DNA from: Chloroflexota bacterium
GTDB lineage: Bacteria > Chloroflexota > Anaerolineae > UBA1429
DNA: 6,835 nucleotides
Assembly: GCA_012515695.1 (NCBI GenBank)
Contig: JAAYXX010000330.1
Coordinates: forward strand, 1-6,835
Direction of reading: 5' to 3'
Below are positions 1-5,794 of this stretch, one piece after another. Position 1 is the stretch's first letter. Every line of letters begins with the position of its first letter. The translations under genes were made by a program, and so were the position numbers. Below the pieces are notes generated by a model that saw only the letters and a list, made by a program, of their open reading frames with translations, had not been told where the DNA came from and made no database searches.

Positions 1-28
1 GCGGTTTCGCCTGCCTGCGGGCTTGGCC

Positions 29-34
29 TATAAT
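29..34 (+). promoter_or_regulatory. Possible -10 box upstream of the degV-GNAT pair
   Basis: A perfect TATAAT lies at 29-34. The -35 region 17-18 bases upstream (about 5-11, TTTCGCC) matches TTGACA poorly, so the promoter call rests on the -10 box alone. If used, transcription would begin near 41 and leave a leader of about 115 bases before the DegV start at 156. I see no gene in 1-155. Confidence 0.35.
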
Positions 35-155
35 GCACAGTTAAGGCGCAGCAGCCTGTACCCGTCGCCACGCTTTCTACCGAGTTACGCGCAACGCGAG
101 AGCAGTAGCCGGGTTGTCTCTAGTAAGCACTGCATTCTATGATGGAGCAAGTACC

Positions 156-1010
156 ATGGTCCGAATCGTGACAGATACGACGGCGGCTCTGCCTGCCGAT
201 TTTGTGCAGCGGTATGACATTCCCGTGCTGCCCCAGGTGGTGAACTTTGGCGTCGAGTCCTACCTGGAGGGCGTTGACCTGGATATGCAGACGTTCATGG
301 ACAAGCTCACCAGTTCCCGCGAGTTGCCCAAGACAGCGGCGCCGCCTCCCGAGTTGTTTGTCGAGGTGTTTCGCAAACTGGTGCCGACGGGGGAGCCGAT
401 TCTGTGCCTGCACCCCTCGACGGAGCTGAGCGGGACGGTGCGTTCGGCGACGCTGGCCAAAGCCGAGTTCCCTGATGCGGACATTCGCGTGATAGACACG
501 CGCCTGATTGCGGGGGGGCTGGCAACGCTGGTAAAGCTGGCTGCCCGTTGGGCCGAGGCTGGAACGGACGCGGACACCATCGAGCGGCGGATATGCGAGC
601 TTGTCCCGCGCTGTCGGATCTACTTTGTCGTTCAGACGCTAGAGTACCTCGCCAGAGGGGGCAGAATTGGTGGGGCGTCGGCGCTGCTGGGCAGTCTGTT
701 GCAGGTCAAGCCGATCCTTATGTTGCATGATGGTCGGGTAGAGGCGCTGGAGCGCGTTCGCACGCGCCAACGGGCGCTGGCCCGCATGGAAGAGCTGATC
801 CTGGCGGATTACCCCCGCCACGAGGATGGGCACGTTTGCGTGATGCACGCCGGGGCAGAGGCCGAGGGGCGCGCGTTGGCGGAGCGTCTGGGCGGTCAAC
901 TGGGCGTGAAGGATGTTCCCCTGTATTATATGCCGCCCGCCATCGCAACTCACGCCGGACCAGGAGTACTGGCAACGGCGTTCTTTGTTGCACCAGACAA
1001 GGAGCAATAG
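156..1010 (+). CDS. DegV family fatty-acid-binding protein (FakB-like)
   Basis: This is a 284-residue protein of usual DegV/FakB length. Family landmarks are visible: the N-terminal strand and loop VRIVTDTTAALP (residues 2-13), PKTAAP near residue 60 at the position of the conserved Thr, SGTVRSA (92-98), LEYLARGGRIGG (162-173), KPIL (185-188) and ATHAGPG (264-270) with the conserved His266. DegV proteins bind one long-chain fatty acid in a buried tunnel. In Firmicutes FakB presents it to the kinase FakA for acyl-phosphate synthesis; no fakA is in this window, so that role is inferred. The ATG at 156 is chosen because GGAG at 144-147 sits 8 bases upstream and the family's N-terminal strand begins immediately after it. 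An in-frame TTG at 114 would add 14 residues with no family resemblance. The acetyltransferase gene follows after 7 bases, so the two are probably co-transcribed. Confidence 0.93.
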   Translation: MVRIVTDTTAALPADFVQRYDIPVLPQVVNFGVESYLEGVDLDMQTFMDKLTSSRELPKTAAPPPELFVEVFRKLVPTGEPILCLHPSTELSGTVRSATLAKAEFPDADIRVIDTRLIAGGLATLVKLAARWAEAGTDADTIERRICELVPRCRIYFVVQTLEYLARGGRIGGASALLGSLLQVKPILMLHDGRVEALERVRTRQRALARMEELILADYPRHEDGHVCVMHAGAEAEGRALAERLGGQLGVKDVPLYYMPPAIATHAGPGVLATAFFVAPDKEQ

Positions 1011-1017
1011 AACCGGT

Positions 1018-2151
1018 ATGCAGGTACGGAAAATTGACCTCAACAAACGCGAGGATGTAGAGCAGTTTATCCAGTTTCCCTATGACCTTTATCGCGGCTG
1101 CCCGCAGTGGGTTCCCCCGCTCAAGTCGGATGAGCGGCTGATGCTGAACCCGAACAAGTATCACTTCTACCGGCATTCCGTGGCCGACTTTTTCGTGGTC
1201 GAGTCGGGCGGGGCCAAGGGCGAGACGTTGGGCCGGATTGCGGCCATTGACAACCGGCGGGCCAACGAGCACAACAATTCCCACATGGCCCAGTTCTACT
1301 TTTTCGAAGCCATTGACGACGCACAGGTGGCTGGGGCGTTGTTCGATGCAGTGCTGGATTGGGCGACATCACGCGGGTTGAACAGGCTGGTTGGGCCGCA
1401 AGGGCTGCTGCGGGCCGACGGGCTGGGGCTGCTGGTGGAGGGGTTTGAGTATACCCCTGCGCCGGGCATCCCCTACAACTATGCCTATTACGACGCGCTG
1501 ATGACTGGCGTGGGCCTGGTAAAAGAGCGCGACTATGTTTCTGCGTACCTTTCGGGCGGATACAGGCCGCCGGAGCGGGTGTTTGCCCTGGCCGAAAAGG
1601 TCAAAAAACGCAGCGGCTTTTGGATTCAGACCTTTCGCAGCAAGCGCGAGTTGCGCGCACTGGTGCCCGGCATCAAGCGCATCTACAATGAGTCGTTTTC
1701 CGATGTGCCCGGCTGCTACCCGATTGATGACGGCGAAGTCGCCATTCTGGCTGACAGGTTCCTGTCCATCGCCGACCCTCGCCTGATCAAGCTGGTGATG
1801 AAGGGGGATGAGGTGGCCGGGTTCCTGTTCGCTTTTCCGGATATTACGCCGGGTCTGCAAAAGGCGCAGGGGCGGCTGTGGCCCACGGGCTGGTATCACC
1901 TGCTACGGGCGTTCAAGCAGACTAACGGGATCAGCGTGAACGGGATGGGGCTGCTGCCGCAATATCAGGGGGTAGGCGCTCCGGCGATCTTGTATGCCGA
2001 GATGTTTAACACCATCCAGGACATGCACTTTCATTTCGAGCACGTGGATCTGGCGCAGATCGAGGAGTATAATACGAAAAGCTTGGCCGAGATACGCGGG
2101 ATGGGGGGCAAGCTCTACAAGCGCCATCGCATCTACCAGCGCGACATATAG
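1018..2151 (+). CDS. GNAT-fold N-acetyltransferase, YghO-type
   Basis: This 377-residue protein resembles the large YghO-like GNAT family (about 370 residues) often labelled hypothetical or N-acetyltransferase. The N-terminus has the pattern FPYDLYRGCPQWVPPLKSDE (residues 20-39), then GRIAAIDN (72-79), a GPQGLLRADGLGLLVEGFE stretch (126-144) and YNYAYY (153-158), all characteristic blocks. The C-terminal part contains an acetyl-CoA pyrophosphate-binding motif, QYQGVGAPAILY (315-326), equivalent to GNAT motif A (Q/R-x-x-G-x-G/A). The acceptor substrate is unknown. The ATG at 1018 follows an AAGGAG at 999-1004 inside the last codons of degV; the 13-base spacing is rather long. An in-frame ATG at 913 would add 35 residues translated from inside degV that look unlike the family, so it was rejected. 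It is the last gene of its block and ends at a convergent intergenic hairpin. Confidence 0.85.
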   Translation: MQVRKIDLNKREDVEQFIQFPYDLYRGCPQWVPPLKSDERLMLNPNKYHFYRHSVADFFVVESGGAKGETLGRIAAIDNRRANEHNNSHMAQFYFFEAIDDAQVAGALFDAVLDWATSRGLNRLVGPQGLLRADGLGLLVEGFEYTPAPGIPYNYAYYDALMTGVGLVKERDYVSAYLSGGYRPPERVFALAEKVKKRSGFWIQTFRSKRELRALVPGIKRIYNESFSDVPGCYPIDDGEVAILADRFLSIADPRLIKLVMKGDEVAGFLFAFPDITPGLQKAQGRLWPTGWYHLLRAFKQTNGISVNGMGLLPQYQGVGAPAILYAEMFNTIQDMHFHFEHVDLAQIEEYNTKSLAEIRGMGGKLYKRHRIYQRDI

Positions 2152-2174
2152 CCGCCGGGCCGACAAGCAACATT

Positions 2175-2206
2175 AGCACAGGGCGGCGGATGTGTCGCCC
2201 TGTGCT
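2175..2206. terminator. Hairpin between convergent genes, possible bidirectional terminator
   Basis: An 11-bp perfect stem, AGCACAGGGCG (2175-2185) with CGCCCTGTGCT (2196-2206), encloses a 10-base loop. It lies in the 89-base gap between the convergent acetyltransferase and phhB genes, where both transcripts must end. Neither side has a strong T-tract (the minus-strand side reads AATGTTGCTT), so it is an imperfect intrinsic terminator or an end-protecting hairpin. Confidence 0.55.
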
Positions 2207-2240
2207 GCTGCAATAGACGCTGGCTATGCGGGGGTGCGGC

Positions 2241-2555
2241 CTAGAATTCGGCGAATATCGTGTCTGTCTTGGCCGCCATCTGAAAATCGTTCGGGAGCAG
2301 CCCCCGAACCTCGTGTGTCCACCAACTTACAGTCACCGAACCCCATTCGATCACCAGCCTGGGGTGATGGTTCTCTTCCTCGGCCATCTCGCCCACCCGA
2401 ATGGCGAAATCCAGGGCCTCGATAAAGTTGGGGAACTGGAAATTTCGCTCCAGGCGTTTTTCCCCGCCCGGCGGGACAACCACCGTCCAGCGGGGCGCTT
2501 GATACCGATAATCGTCTATTTCTTGATCTGTAAGGGCCTCTTTGACAGCTTCCAT
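2241..2555 (-). CDS. phhB: Pterin-4a-carbinolamine dehydratase (4a-hydroxytetrahydrobiopterin dehydratase)
   Basis: This 104-residue protein has the normal length and full active-site signature of the PCD/DCoH family: E59-x3-H63-H64-P65-x5-W71-x9-H81-x8-D90, with the typical THEVRGLLPNDF ending (80-91). The enzyme dehydrates 4a-hydroxytetrahydropterin to quinonoid dihydropterin, recycling the cofactor of aromatic amino-acid hydroxylases; some bacterial members are instead linked to molybdopterin metabolism. No hydroxylase is in the window, so the physiological partner is unknown. The ATG at 2555 is preceded by a perfect AGGAGG (2561-2566) with a 5-base gap. A reading frame extending back to 2696 runs across the promoter and was rejected. 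The gene lies 168 bases downstream of the SLATT gene on the same strand, but has its own promoter at 2668-2696 and is probably metabolically unrelated to its neighbours. Confidence 0.93.
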   Translation of the reverse strand: MEAVKEALTDQEIDDYRYQAPRWTVVVPPGGEKRLERNFQFPNFIEALDFAIRVGEMAEEENHHPRLVIEWGSVTVSWWTHEVRGLLPNDFQMAAKTDTIFAEF

Positions 2556-2560
2556 CACAA

Positions 2561-2566
2561 CCTCCT
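2561..2566 (-). promoter_or_regulatory. Ribosome binding site of phhB
   Basis: The minus strand reads AGGAGG here, 5 bases before the ATG at 2555. It fixes the start of the dehydratase and rules out the longer frame from 2696. Confidence 0.8.
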
Positions 2567-2667
2567 CTACCTGCAAAACTCGACGGGATCGGAAGGCGTT
2601 GTATGCGATGGAAAGCGTGCAGGGCGCGATGTGGCAGGTGGCGTTACTCCGACTCCCTATTGTGGGG

Positions 2668-2696
2668 ATGATAACACAAAGGGGGCGGTGAATCAA
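2668..2696 (-). promoter_or_regulatory. Sigma70-like promoter of phhB
   Basis: On the minus strand a TTGATT -35 box (2691-2696) and a TATCAT -10 box (2668-2673) are separated by exactly 17 bases. TG one base before the -10 gives an extended -10. Transcription would start near 2661 and give a leader of about 105 bases. It lies just past the SLATT stop codon (2724), so phhB can be expressed independently of the upstream pair. No terminator is visible between the SLATT stop and this promoter, so read-through is also possible. Confidence 0.55.
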
Positions 2697-2723
2697 TCAG
2701 TTGAAATGCGCGAAGCAGGGCCG

Positions 2724-3305
2724 CTATTCTTCCGTCTCGTCCTTGCCAGGGATGTTGCTCTCCGCCCGCTCCTCGTCCTGGTCCCCGGCGATCTCGCGGA
2801 TATAGACCGCAACATCGCGGTTCAGCGTCTCTTCCACCCGCCCGGCGAATTTCTCATAGGCGTCGGCGTGCGTCTTGCGCCGACTGTATGGGCCGGTTAA
2901 TTGGAAAAACTGCCATCCTTCGATTTTGAGCGTTTCCACGGTGCTGCGATAATGCCGCCACCGCTCGCCAAAGTGAAAGAACTCTTCTACCGCCGAGGCG
3001 ATGGCGACGAGCACGCCCAGCCCCATGCTGACCCACGCGAACCCTTCCAGCGTGGACACGCGGCTGACGGTGACGCTCGTGGGGATCAGAATAGCGCCGA
3101 CGATGGCCGTGAGGCGCAGGGCATAGTACCATTTCTGCGCGAGTTGCGCCCGGTTGCCCATCCAGTTGACCGAATCCAGCCACCGCGCCTTGAGTGCGCG
3201 CTTGCGTAGCTCGCTGAGGTTGAGGGCGTCGATCATCTGCTCCAACTCGTTGGTCAAGTAACGATCGTACGCCTTATTTGTCCTGTATCGGGCTGCTGTG
3301 GTCAT
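2724..3305 (-). CDS. DUF4231/SLATT-type two-transmembrane protein, putative membrane effector of a SLOG system
   Basis: This 193-residue protein has two hydrophobic segments, residues about 60-82 and 88-108, split by a short polar turn (SRVST). A basic, helical N-terminus precedes them, and a cytosolic C-terminal helix region contains ERWRHYRSTVETLKIEGWQFF (split at 114-134) and the GPYSRR turn (138-143). The W-x-x-Y-R-x-x-x-E-x-L-K-x-E block after TM2 and the GPY motif are typical of DUF4231, which belongs to the SLATT group of 2TM proteins. SLATT proteins are predicted pore-forming or membrane-perturbing effectors partnered with SLOG or SMODS nucleotide-signalling proteins. The tail (174-193) is strongly acidic. 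The start at 3305 is chosen because AAGGAG (3314-3319) lies 8 bases upstream; the ATG at 3311 would leave 2. The first 32 bases overlap the end of the SLOG gene, implying translational coupling. Pore activity is an inference from the family. Confidence 0.83.
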   Translation of the reverse strand: MTTAARYRTNKAYDRYLTNELEQMIDALNLSELRKRALKARWLDSVNWMGNRAQLAQKWYYALRLTAIVGAILIPTSVTVSRVSTLEGFAWVSMGLGVLVAIASAVEEFFHFGERWRHYRSTVETLKIEGWQFFQLTGPYSRRKTHADAYEKFAGRVEETLNRDVAVYIREIAGDQDEERAESNIPGKDETEE

Positions 3306-4107
3306 GGTCATCTCTCCTTGACGGAAACAGTATGCGTTGTGCCAGTTCATACAGATCATCAGGAGATTGAGACAGGTCAAAGGGGATGATGGTGCTCCTG
3401 TTGCGAACGTTGGTTTGTTCGACGAGGCGGGCCAGGCGCTGCGTTTCGGGGGTGGCTGGCGGTATATTGCCCAGCACAATATCCGTGACGCGGCCACTGC
3501 CAGCCAGCAGGATCATGGGGCGGCCCTGGGCGGCGTTGGCTAGCATCTCGCGCAGCGTGATTTCGCCGCCACCGGCAAACACCGCCACGGACGGGCGCGC
3601 ACGCGATAGGGCGGCGGCCAGGGCGTACATGGTGGGCGTTTCGTCTCCCCAGGTGTTGCCTTCCACCAGCGCGAAATGCGTGTGATGCGGCTCCAGCGGC
3701 GCAGGTTCGCAATTGGCGGGGGAGGGGGCGTTGGTTACGGGGCGGCCTGGCCAGGTGACCAGGGGGCGAACGGCGACCCCTATGCAAGCGGCCCGCTTTT
3801 CCCAATAAGCCAGGCCCTCGGCAAAGGACGCGAACAGGCTGACATCTGTGCCGCCGGTGACGGCGGCCAGCCCTTGTTGCGCGGCGAGGCGGGCCAATCC
3901 CTCGTATAACAGCTCTTCTACGCGCAACTGGGCGGCGTTCACGCTGTTGGTCGTGCCGCCGTTCAGGATGAGCAGGGCCGGGGCAGGGGCCAGCGAAAGG
4001 CAGCGGAGAATGTCCTCTGCGCTGGTTCCCGGCGGAACGTCGAGGGCGCGGGCTGTGTTGCCGCCAGGGAAGCGAATGGCCCGGCTTGACGGACAGTTTG
4101 CGCTCAA
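3274..4107 (-). CDS. SLOG-superfamily protein of the LSDAT (TRPM-like) type, predicted nucleotide-ligand sensor
   Basis: This 277-residue protein has a Rossmann-like SLOG pattern. In order: a hydrophobic strand ending in LLILNGGT (45-52), the glycine motif AVTGGTDVSLF (82-92), LEPHHTHFALVEGNTWGDE (138-156), a strand plus glycine turn VAVFAGGGEITLRE (174-187), and MILLAGSGRVTDIVL (198-212). This matches the block order of the LSDAT domain at the cytosolic N-terminus of animal TRPM channels (NHTHF, then EGGPGT, then EGSGRxAD). The LOG-type PGGxGT loop is altered to AGGGEIT, so LOG-like phosphoribohydrolase activity is doubtful and ligand binding more likely. The TTG at 4107 is preferred: GGAGGT (4117-4122) lies 9 bases upstream, and the strong promoter at 4147-4176 would start transcription near 4140, leaving almost no leader for an in-frame TTG at 4134. 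The SLATT gene starts inside its 3' end. In SLOG-SLATT systems the SLOG protein is thought to control the membrane effector. Confidence 0.82.
   Translation of the reverse strand: MSANCPSSRAIRFPGGNTARALDVPPGTSAEDILRCLSLAPAPALLILNGGTTNSVNAAQLRVEELLYEGLARLAAQQGLAAVTGGTDVSLFASFAEGLAYWEKRAACIGVAVRPLVTWPGRPVTNAPSPANCEPAPLEPHHTHFALVEGNTWGDETPTMYALAAALSRARPSVAVFAGGGEITLREMLANAAQGRPMILLAGSGRVTDIVLGNIPPATPETQRLARLVEQTNVRNRSTIIPFDLSQSPDDLYELAQRILFPSRRDDHDHSSPIQDK
3314..3319 (-). promoter_or_regulatory. Ribosome binding site of the SLATT gene, inside the SLOG coding region
   Basis: The minus strand reads AAGGAG, 8 bases before the ATG at 3305 and only 2 before the in-frame ATG at 3311, so 3305 is preferred. 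The site is within SLOG codons, so ribosomes finishing SLOG pass over it and stop 31 bases beyond the SLATT start. Confidence 0.7.
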
Positions 4108-4116
4108 TCTGGCTAC

Positions 4117-4122
4117 ACCTCC
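4117..4122 (-). promoter_or_regulatory. Ribosome binding site deciding the SLOG start
   Basis: The minus strand reads GGAGGT, 9 bases before the TTG at 4107. This supports a start at 4107 over the earlier TTG at 4134, which has only a weak AAGGG upstream. Confidence 0.65.
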
Positions 4123-4146
4123 GCCATTGGACAAGATGCTACCCTT

Positions 4147-4176
4147 ATTGTAGAGCGGCAGGGTGCGCTATGTCAA
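4147..4176 (-). promoter_or_regulatory. Sigma70-like promoter of the SLOG-SLATT pair
   Basis: On the minus strand a perfect TTGACA (4171-4176) is followed after 18 bases by TACAAT (4147-4152). The predicted transcription start near 4140 gives a leader of about 33 bases to the TTG at 4107. This is the strongest promoter-like sequence in the window, so the pair may be expressed constitutively unless repressed. The palindrome at 4195-4244 lies just upstream. Confidence 0.62.
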
Positions 4177-4194
4177 GCAGGACGCGACAGGATG

Positions 4195-4244
4195 ACAAAT
4201 AGTTGGGTAACAGCCATCCCAATGGCTGTTACAGACTATTTTGT
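4195..4244. repeat. Large imperfect palindrome, left copy of a dispersed intergenic repeat
   Basis: The core is an 11-bp perfect stem, GTAACAGCCAT (4207-4217) with ATGGCTGTTAC (4222-4232), around a 4-base loop CCCA. Outside it, ACAAATAGT (4195-4203) pairs with ACTATTTTGT (4235-4244) with one bulged base, extending the palindrome to about 50 bp. The left half (4196-4225) matches 6767-6798. It lies between the divergent promoters of the SLOG and Rid genes. It could be a REP-like or MITE-like element, an operator for either promoter, or a transcription barrier: the plus strand ends in a TATTTTGTT tract. Confidence 0.7.
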
Positions 4245-4272
4245 TAGAATCCACTATGGAGAGCGCCCGACA

Positions 4273-4301
4273 TTGACGCGGGGCGAACCAAATGCTAAGA
4301 T
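4273..4301 (+). promoter_or_regulatory. Sigma70-like promoter of the Rid-UbiA pair
   Basis: TTGACG (4273-4278) and TAAGAT (4296-4301) are separated by exactly 17 bases, and TG at 4293-4294 gives an extended -10. Transcription would start near 4308, about 230 bases before the Rid-protein ATG at 4538. It is divergent from the SLOG promoter, with the palindrome between the two. Confidence 0.55.
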
Positions 4302-4307
4302 TGCGGT

Positions 4308-4537
4308 CAGCATTGCCGTTCGTTGCAGGGTTGGCTGGCTGTTTGCTGCCCCCCAGGGCTGCTTCATAGCATACCTCATTGCACTCCCCAGAGCGGCAAT
4401 ATACCTTGCCCACCTGTCAGCCTCACCTGTTCGCCGACCATCGCCAAACCCACGCGGGCGGAGCGCAAACCCCGCGCACCACCGGAACGCTGTAGCCTCG
4501 TTGCCTGAAAGATGAGAGAGCTATGGAGGGAAACGGG
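4308..4537 (+). other. Long non-coding leader upstream of the Rid-domain gene
   Basis: These 230 bases contain no convincing gene: possible reading frames have low-complexity, Pro/Arg-rich translations without family resemblance. Visible structure is limited to a 6-bp stem, CGCGGG (4453-4458) with CCCGCG (4471-4476), and a direct repeat of CACCTGT (4411-4417 and 4424-4430) with 13-base periodicity. I do not recognise a known riboswitch. The length leaves room for RNA-level control, but none can be demonstrated. Confidence 0.4.
4525..4530 (+). promoter_or_regulatory. Ribosome binding site deciding the Rid-protein start
   Basis: GGAGGG lies 7 bases before the ATG at 4538. The in-frame ATG at 4523 overlaps this site and has only GAGAG upstream, so 4538 is preferred. 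Confidence 0.65.
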
Positions 4538-5749
4538 ATGGCGACGCGAGAATGGATGGCGCAGATCCGCGAGGAGATGCGCGTGAATGTCACGGATTGG
4601 GGCGACGCCACGCGGGTGGATGTGAACCAACTGGGCATGCGTTTTCAGGTGGCGGTCGTGCCGGAAGGCGAGCGTCAGGGCTGGATGCAGGCGCAGAACG
4701 CCGCCTTGTGCGAGACGCTGGCCGAGATGGCGGCCCAGTATGGCGGCGGGGCGGCGTCGTTCGGCGAGTGGAGCGTGGACGTGGGCCTGTGCTACAACGA
4801 TGCGGACTTGCTGGTTGAAAAAGGGGCGTCCGCGCAATCCGGCGTCCCTTCGGAGGCGAGCCTGTTCTGGGCTGCCCCCGAAAGCGGTTGGGGCGTGCGC
4901 GTACATGCCGCCGCATATATCCCCCAGGGCGCGCAACCCTCCTTCGAGCAGACGGTCTGGCAGCCTGAATCTTTGCCCTACCATGTAGAGCGGGCCTGTG
5001 GGCTGGCCCCGGCCACCATCACGACATTCGGGGGGGCGCGGCAGGTGTTTGTGGCTGGCCTCGGTTCCTGGGATGAACAGTACCGGTTGGTGTATGCGGG
5101 GAACTATCGCGGACAGGCCCGGTATGTGCTCAAGATGTTGGCCGATTTGTGTGACGAAGCGGGCGGGGATTGTGATGACGTGGTGCGTGTGCGCGCGCAT
5201 GTGCCATCTCCGGAGGCCATACCCTTTCTGCGGGAGGAACTGCACCAACGCTGGCAGGGGAATGTGCGCCCGGTAGTGCAGATTGTTGTGCGCGAGCAAG
5301 AGCACACCGACGCGCAGGTGTGGGCGGTCCTCTCGGATGGGGCGCACCCTGTCACCCATCGCATGGAGGAATTGCAGGGCCTGGACGGGGCCGCGCCCAC
5401 CGTACACATCGCCGATGCGCGGGATTGGGAGGTGATCGAGGCGGGGGGGCTGAGAGGCGAGCCGCAGGCCAGCGCCGCCCGCCAGGTAGAGCAAGTGTTG
5501 GAGCAAATAGAGGCCCTGCAACGCCAAACCGAAATTCGCCCGGACGATATGTGCGTGGTGCGCGCCTGGATCAATTCACCCGAGTTGGAGCGCCTGTTTG
5601 TCGAGCGGGTCGGGGAGGTAGCCAACCCGAACGCGCTGCATCTGATCCCCTGTGTAGATGGCGAGCGGGAGCAGGCGCCCCGGCTGGAGGCGGGGCTGAC
5701 GGCTCGGCGGTTGCATTTGTGGCGTGTCGAGGAGGAGCAGGGGTTGTGA
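4538..5749 (+). CDS. Multi-domain RidA/YjgF-like protein of unknown function
   Basis: This 403-residue soluble protein contains two regions shaped like Rid domains. The first (about 165-265) has a strand QVFVAGLGS, a helix GQARYVLKMLADLCDEAGG (192-210), DDVVRVRAHV (213-222), a second helix and NVRPVVQIVV (242-251), where R244 falls at the RidA catalytic Arg. The second (about 297-390) has AARQVEQVLEQIEALQ (313-328), PDDMCVVRAWI (335-345) and PRLEAGL (381-387), where E384 falls at the RidA Glu. Each domain appears to keep only one of that residue pair. Residues 30-130 may be a third, degenerate copy or a distinct domain. RidA enzymes deaminate reactive imines or enamines; tandem Rid folds also occur in chorismatases of the FkbO/Hyg5/XanB2 type. 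No function can be assigned with confidence. The UbiA gene follows after 45 bases, probably in the same transcript. There is no signal peptide. Confidence 0.68.
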   Translation: MATREWMAQIREEMRVNVTDWGDATRVDVNQLGMRFQVAVVPEGERQGWMQAQNAALCETLAEMAAQYGGGAASFGEWSVDVGLCYNDADLLVEKGASAQSGVPSEASLFWAAPESGWGVRVHAAAYIPQGAQPSFEQTVWQPESLPYHVERACGLAPATITTFGGARQVFVAGLGSWDEQYRLVYAGNYRGQARYVLKMLADLCDEAGGDCDDVVRVRAHVPSPEAIPFLREELHQRWQGNVRPVVQIVVREQEHTDAQVWAVLSDGAHPVTHRMEELQGLDGAAPTVHIADARDWEVIEAGGLRGEPQASAARQVEQVLEQIEALQRQTEIRPDDMCVVRAWINSPELERLFVERVGEVANPNALHLIPCVDGEREQAPRLEAGLTARRLHLWRVEEEQGL

Positions 5750-5783
5750 TCGAGTTGGGATGGGCTATTGTCACACGGGAAAA

Positions 5784-5788
5784 GGAGG
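5784..5788 (+). promoter_or_regulatory. Ribosome binding site deciding the UbiA start
   Basis: GGAGG lies 6 bases before the ATG at 5795. The in-frame ATG at 5789 directly abuts it and a TTG at 5768 lies upstream of it, so neither is a likely start. Confidence 0.7.
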
Positions 5789-5794
5789 ATGGCG

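Noticed and set aside
913..1017. Longer start for the acetyltransferase at ATG 913
   Set aside because: The extra 35 residues come from an alternate frame of degV and do not resemble the family; the ATG at 1018 follows an AAGGAG.
2556..2696. N-terminal extension of phhB, and a signal-peptide-like stretch in it
   Set aside because: The region contains the phhB promoter and leader, and AGGAGG sits 5 bases before the ATG at 2555.
2226..2900. A 224-codon plus-strand open frame across phhB and the SLATT end
   Set aside because: It is antisense to phhB, whose full active-site motif, AGGAGG and promoter are on the minus strand.
4379..4407. Second promoter closer to the Rid gene (TTGCAC ... TACCTT)
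   Set aside because: The -10 match is poor compared with TTGACG-N17-TAAGAT at 4273-4301.
4192..4515. Possible small gene in the intergenic region (107 codons, plus strand)
   Set aside because: It starts inside the palindrome, has no ribosome site, and its translation shows no domain or compositional sign of coding.
4376..5527. A 383-codon open frame on the minus strand opposite the Rid gene
   Set aside because: It is a GC-rich shadow: its translation is low-complexity and rich in His/Arg/Pro, and the plus strand has a gene with a good ribosome site and recognisable Rid motifs.
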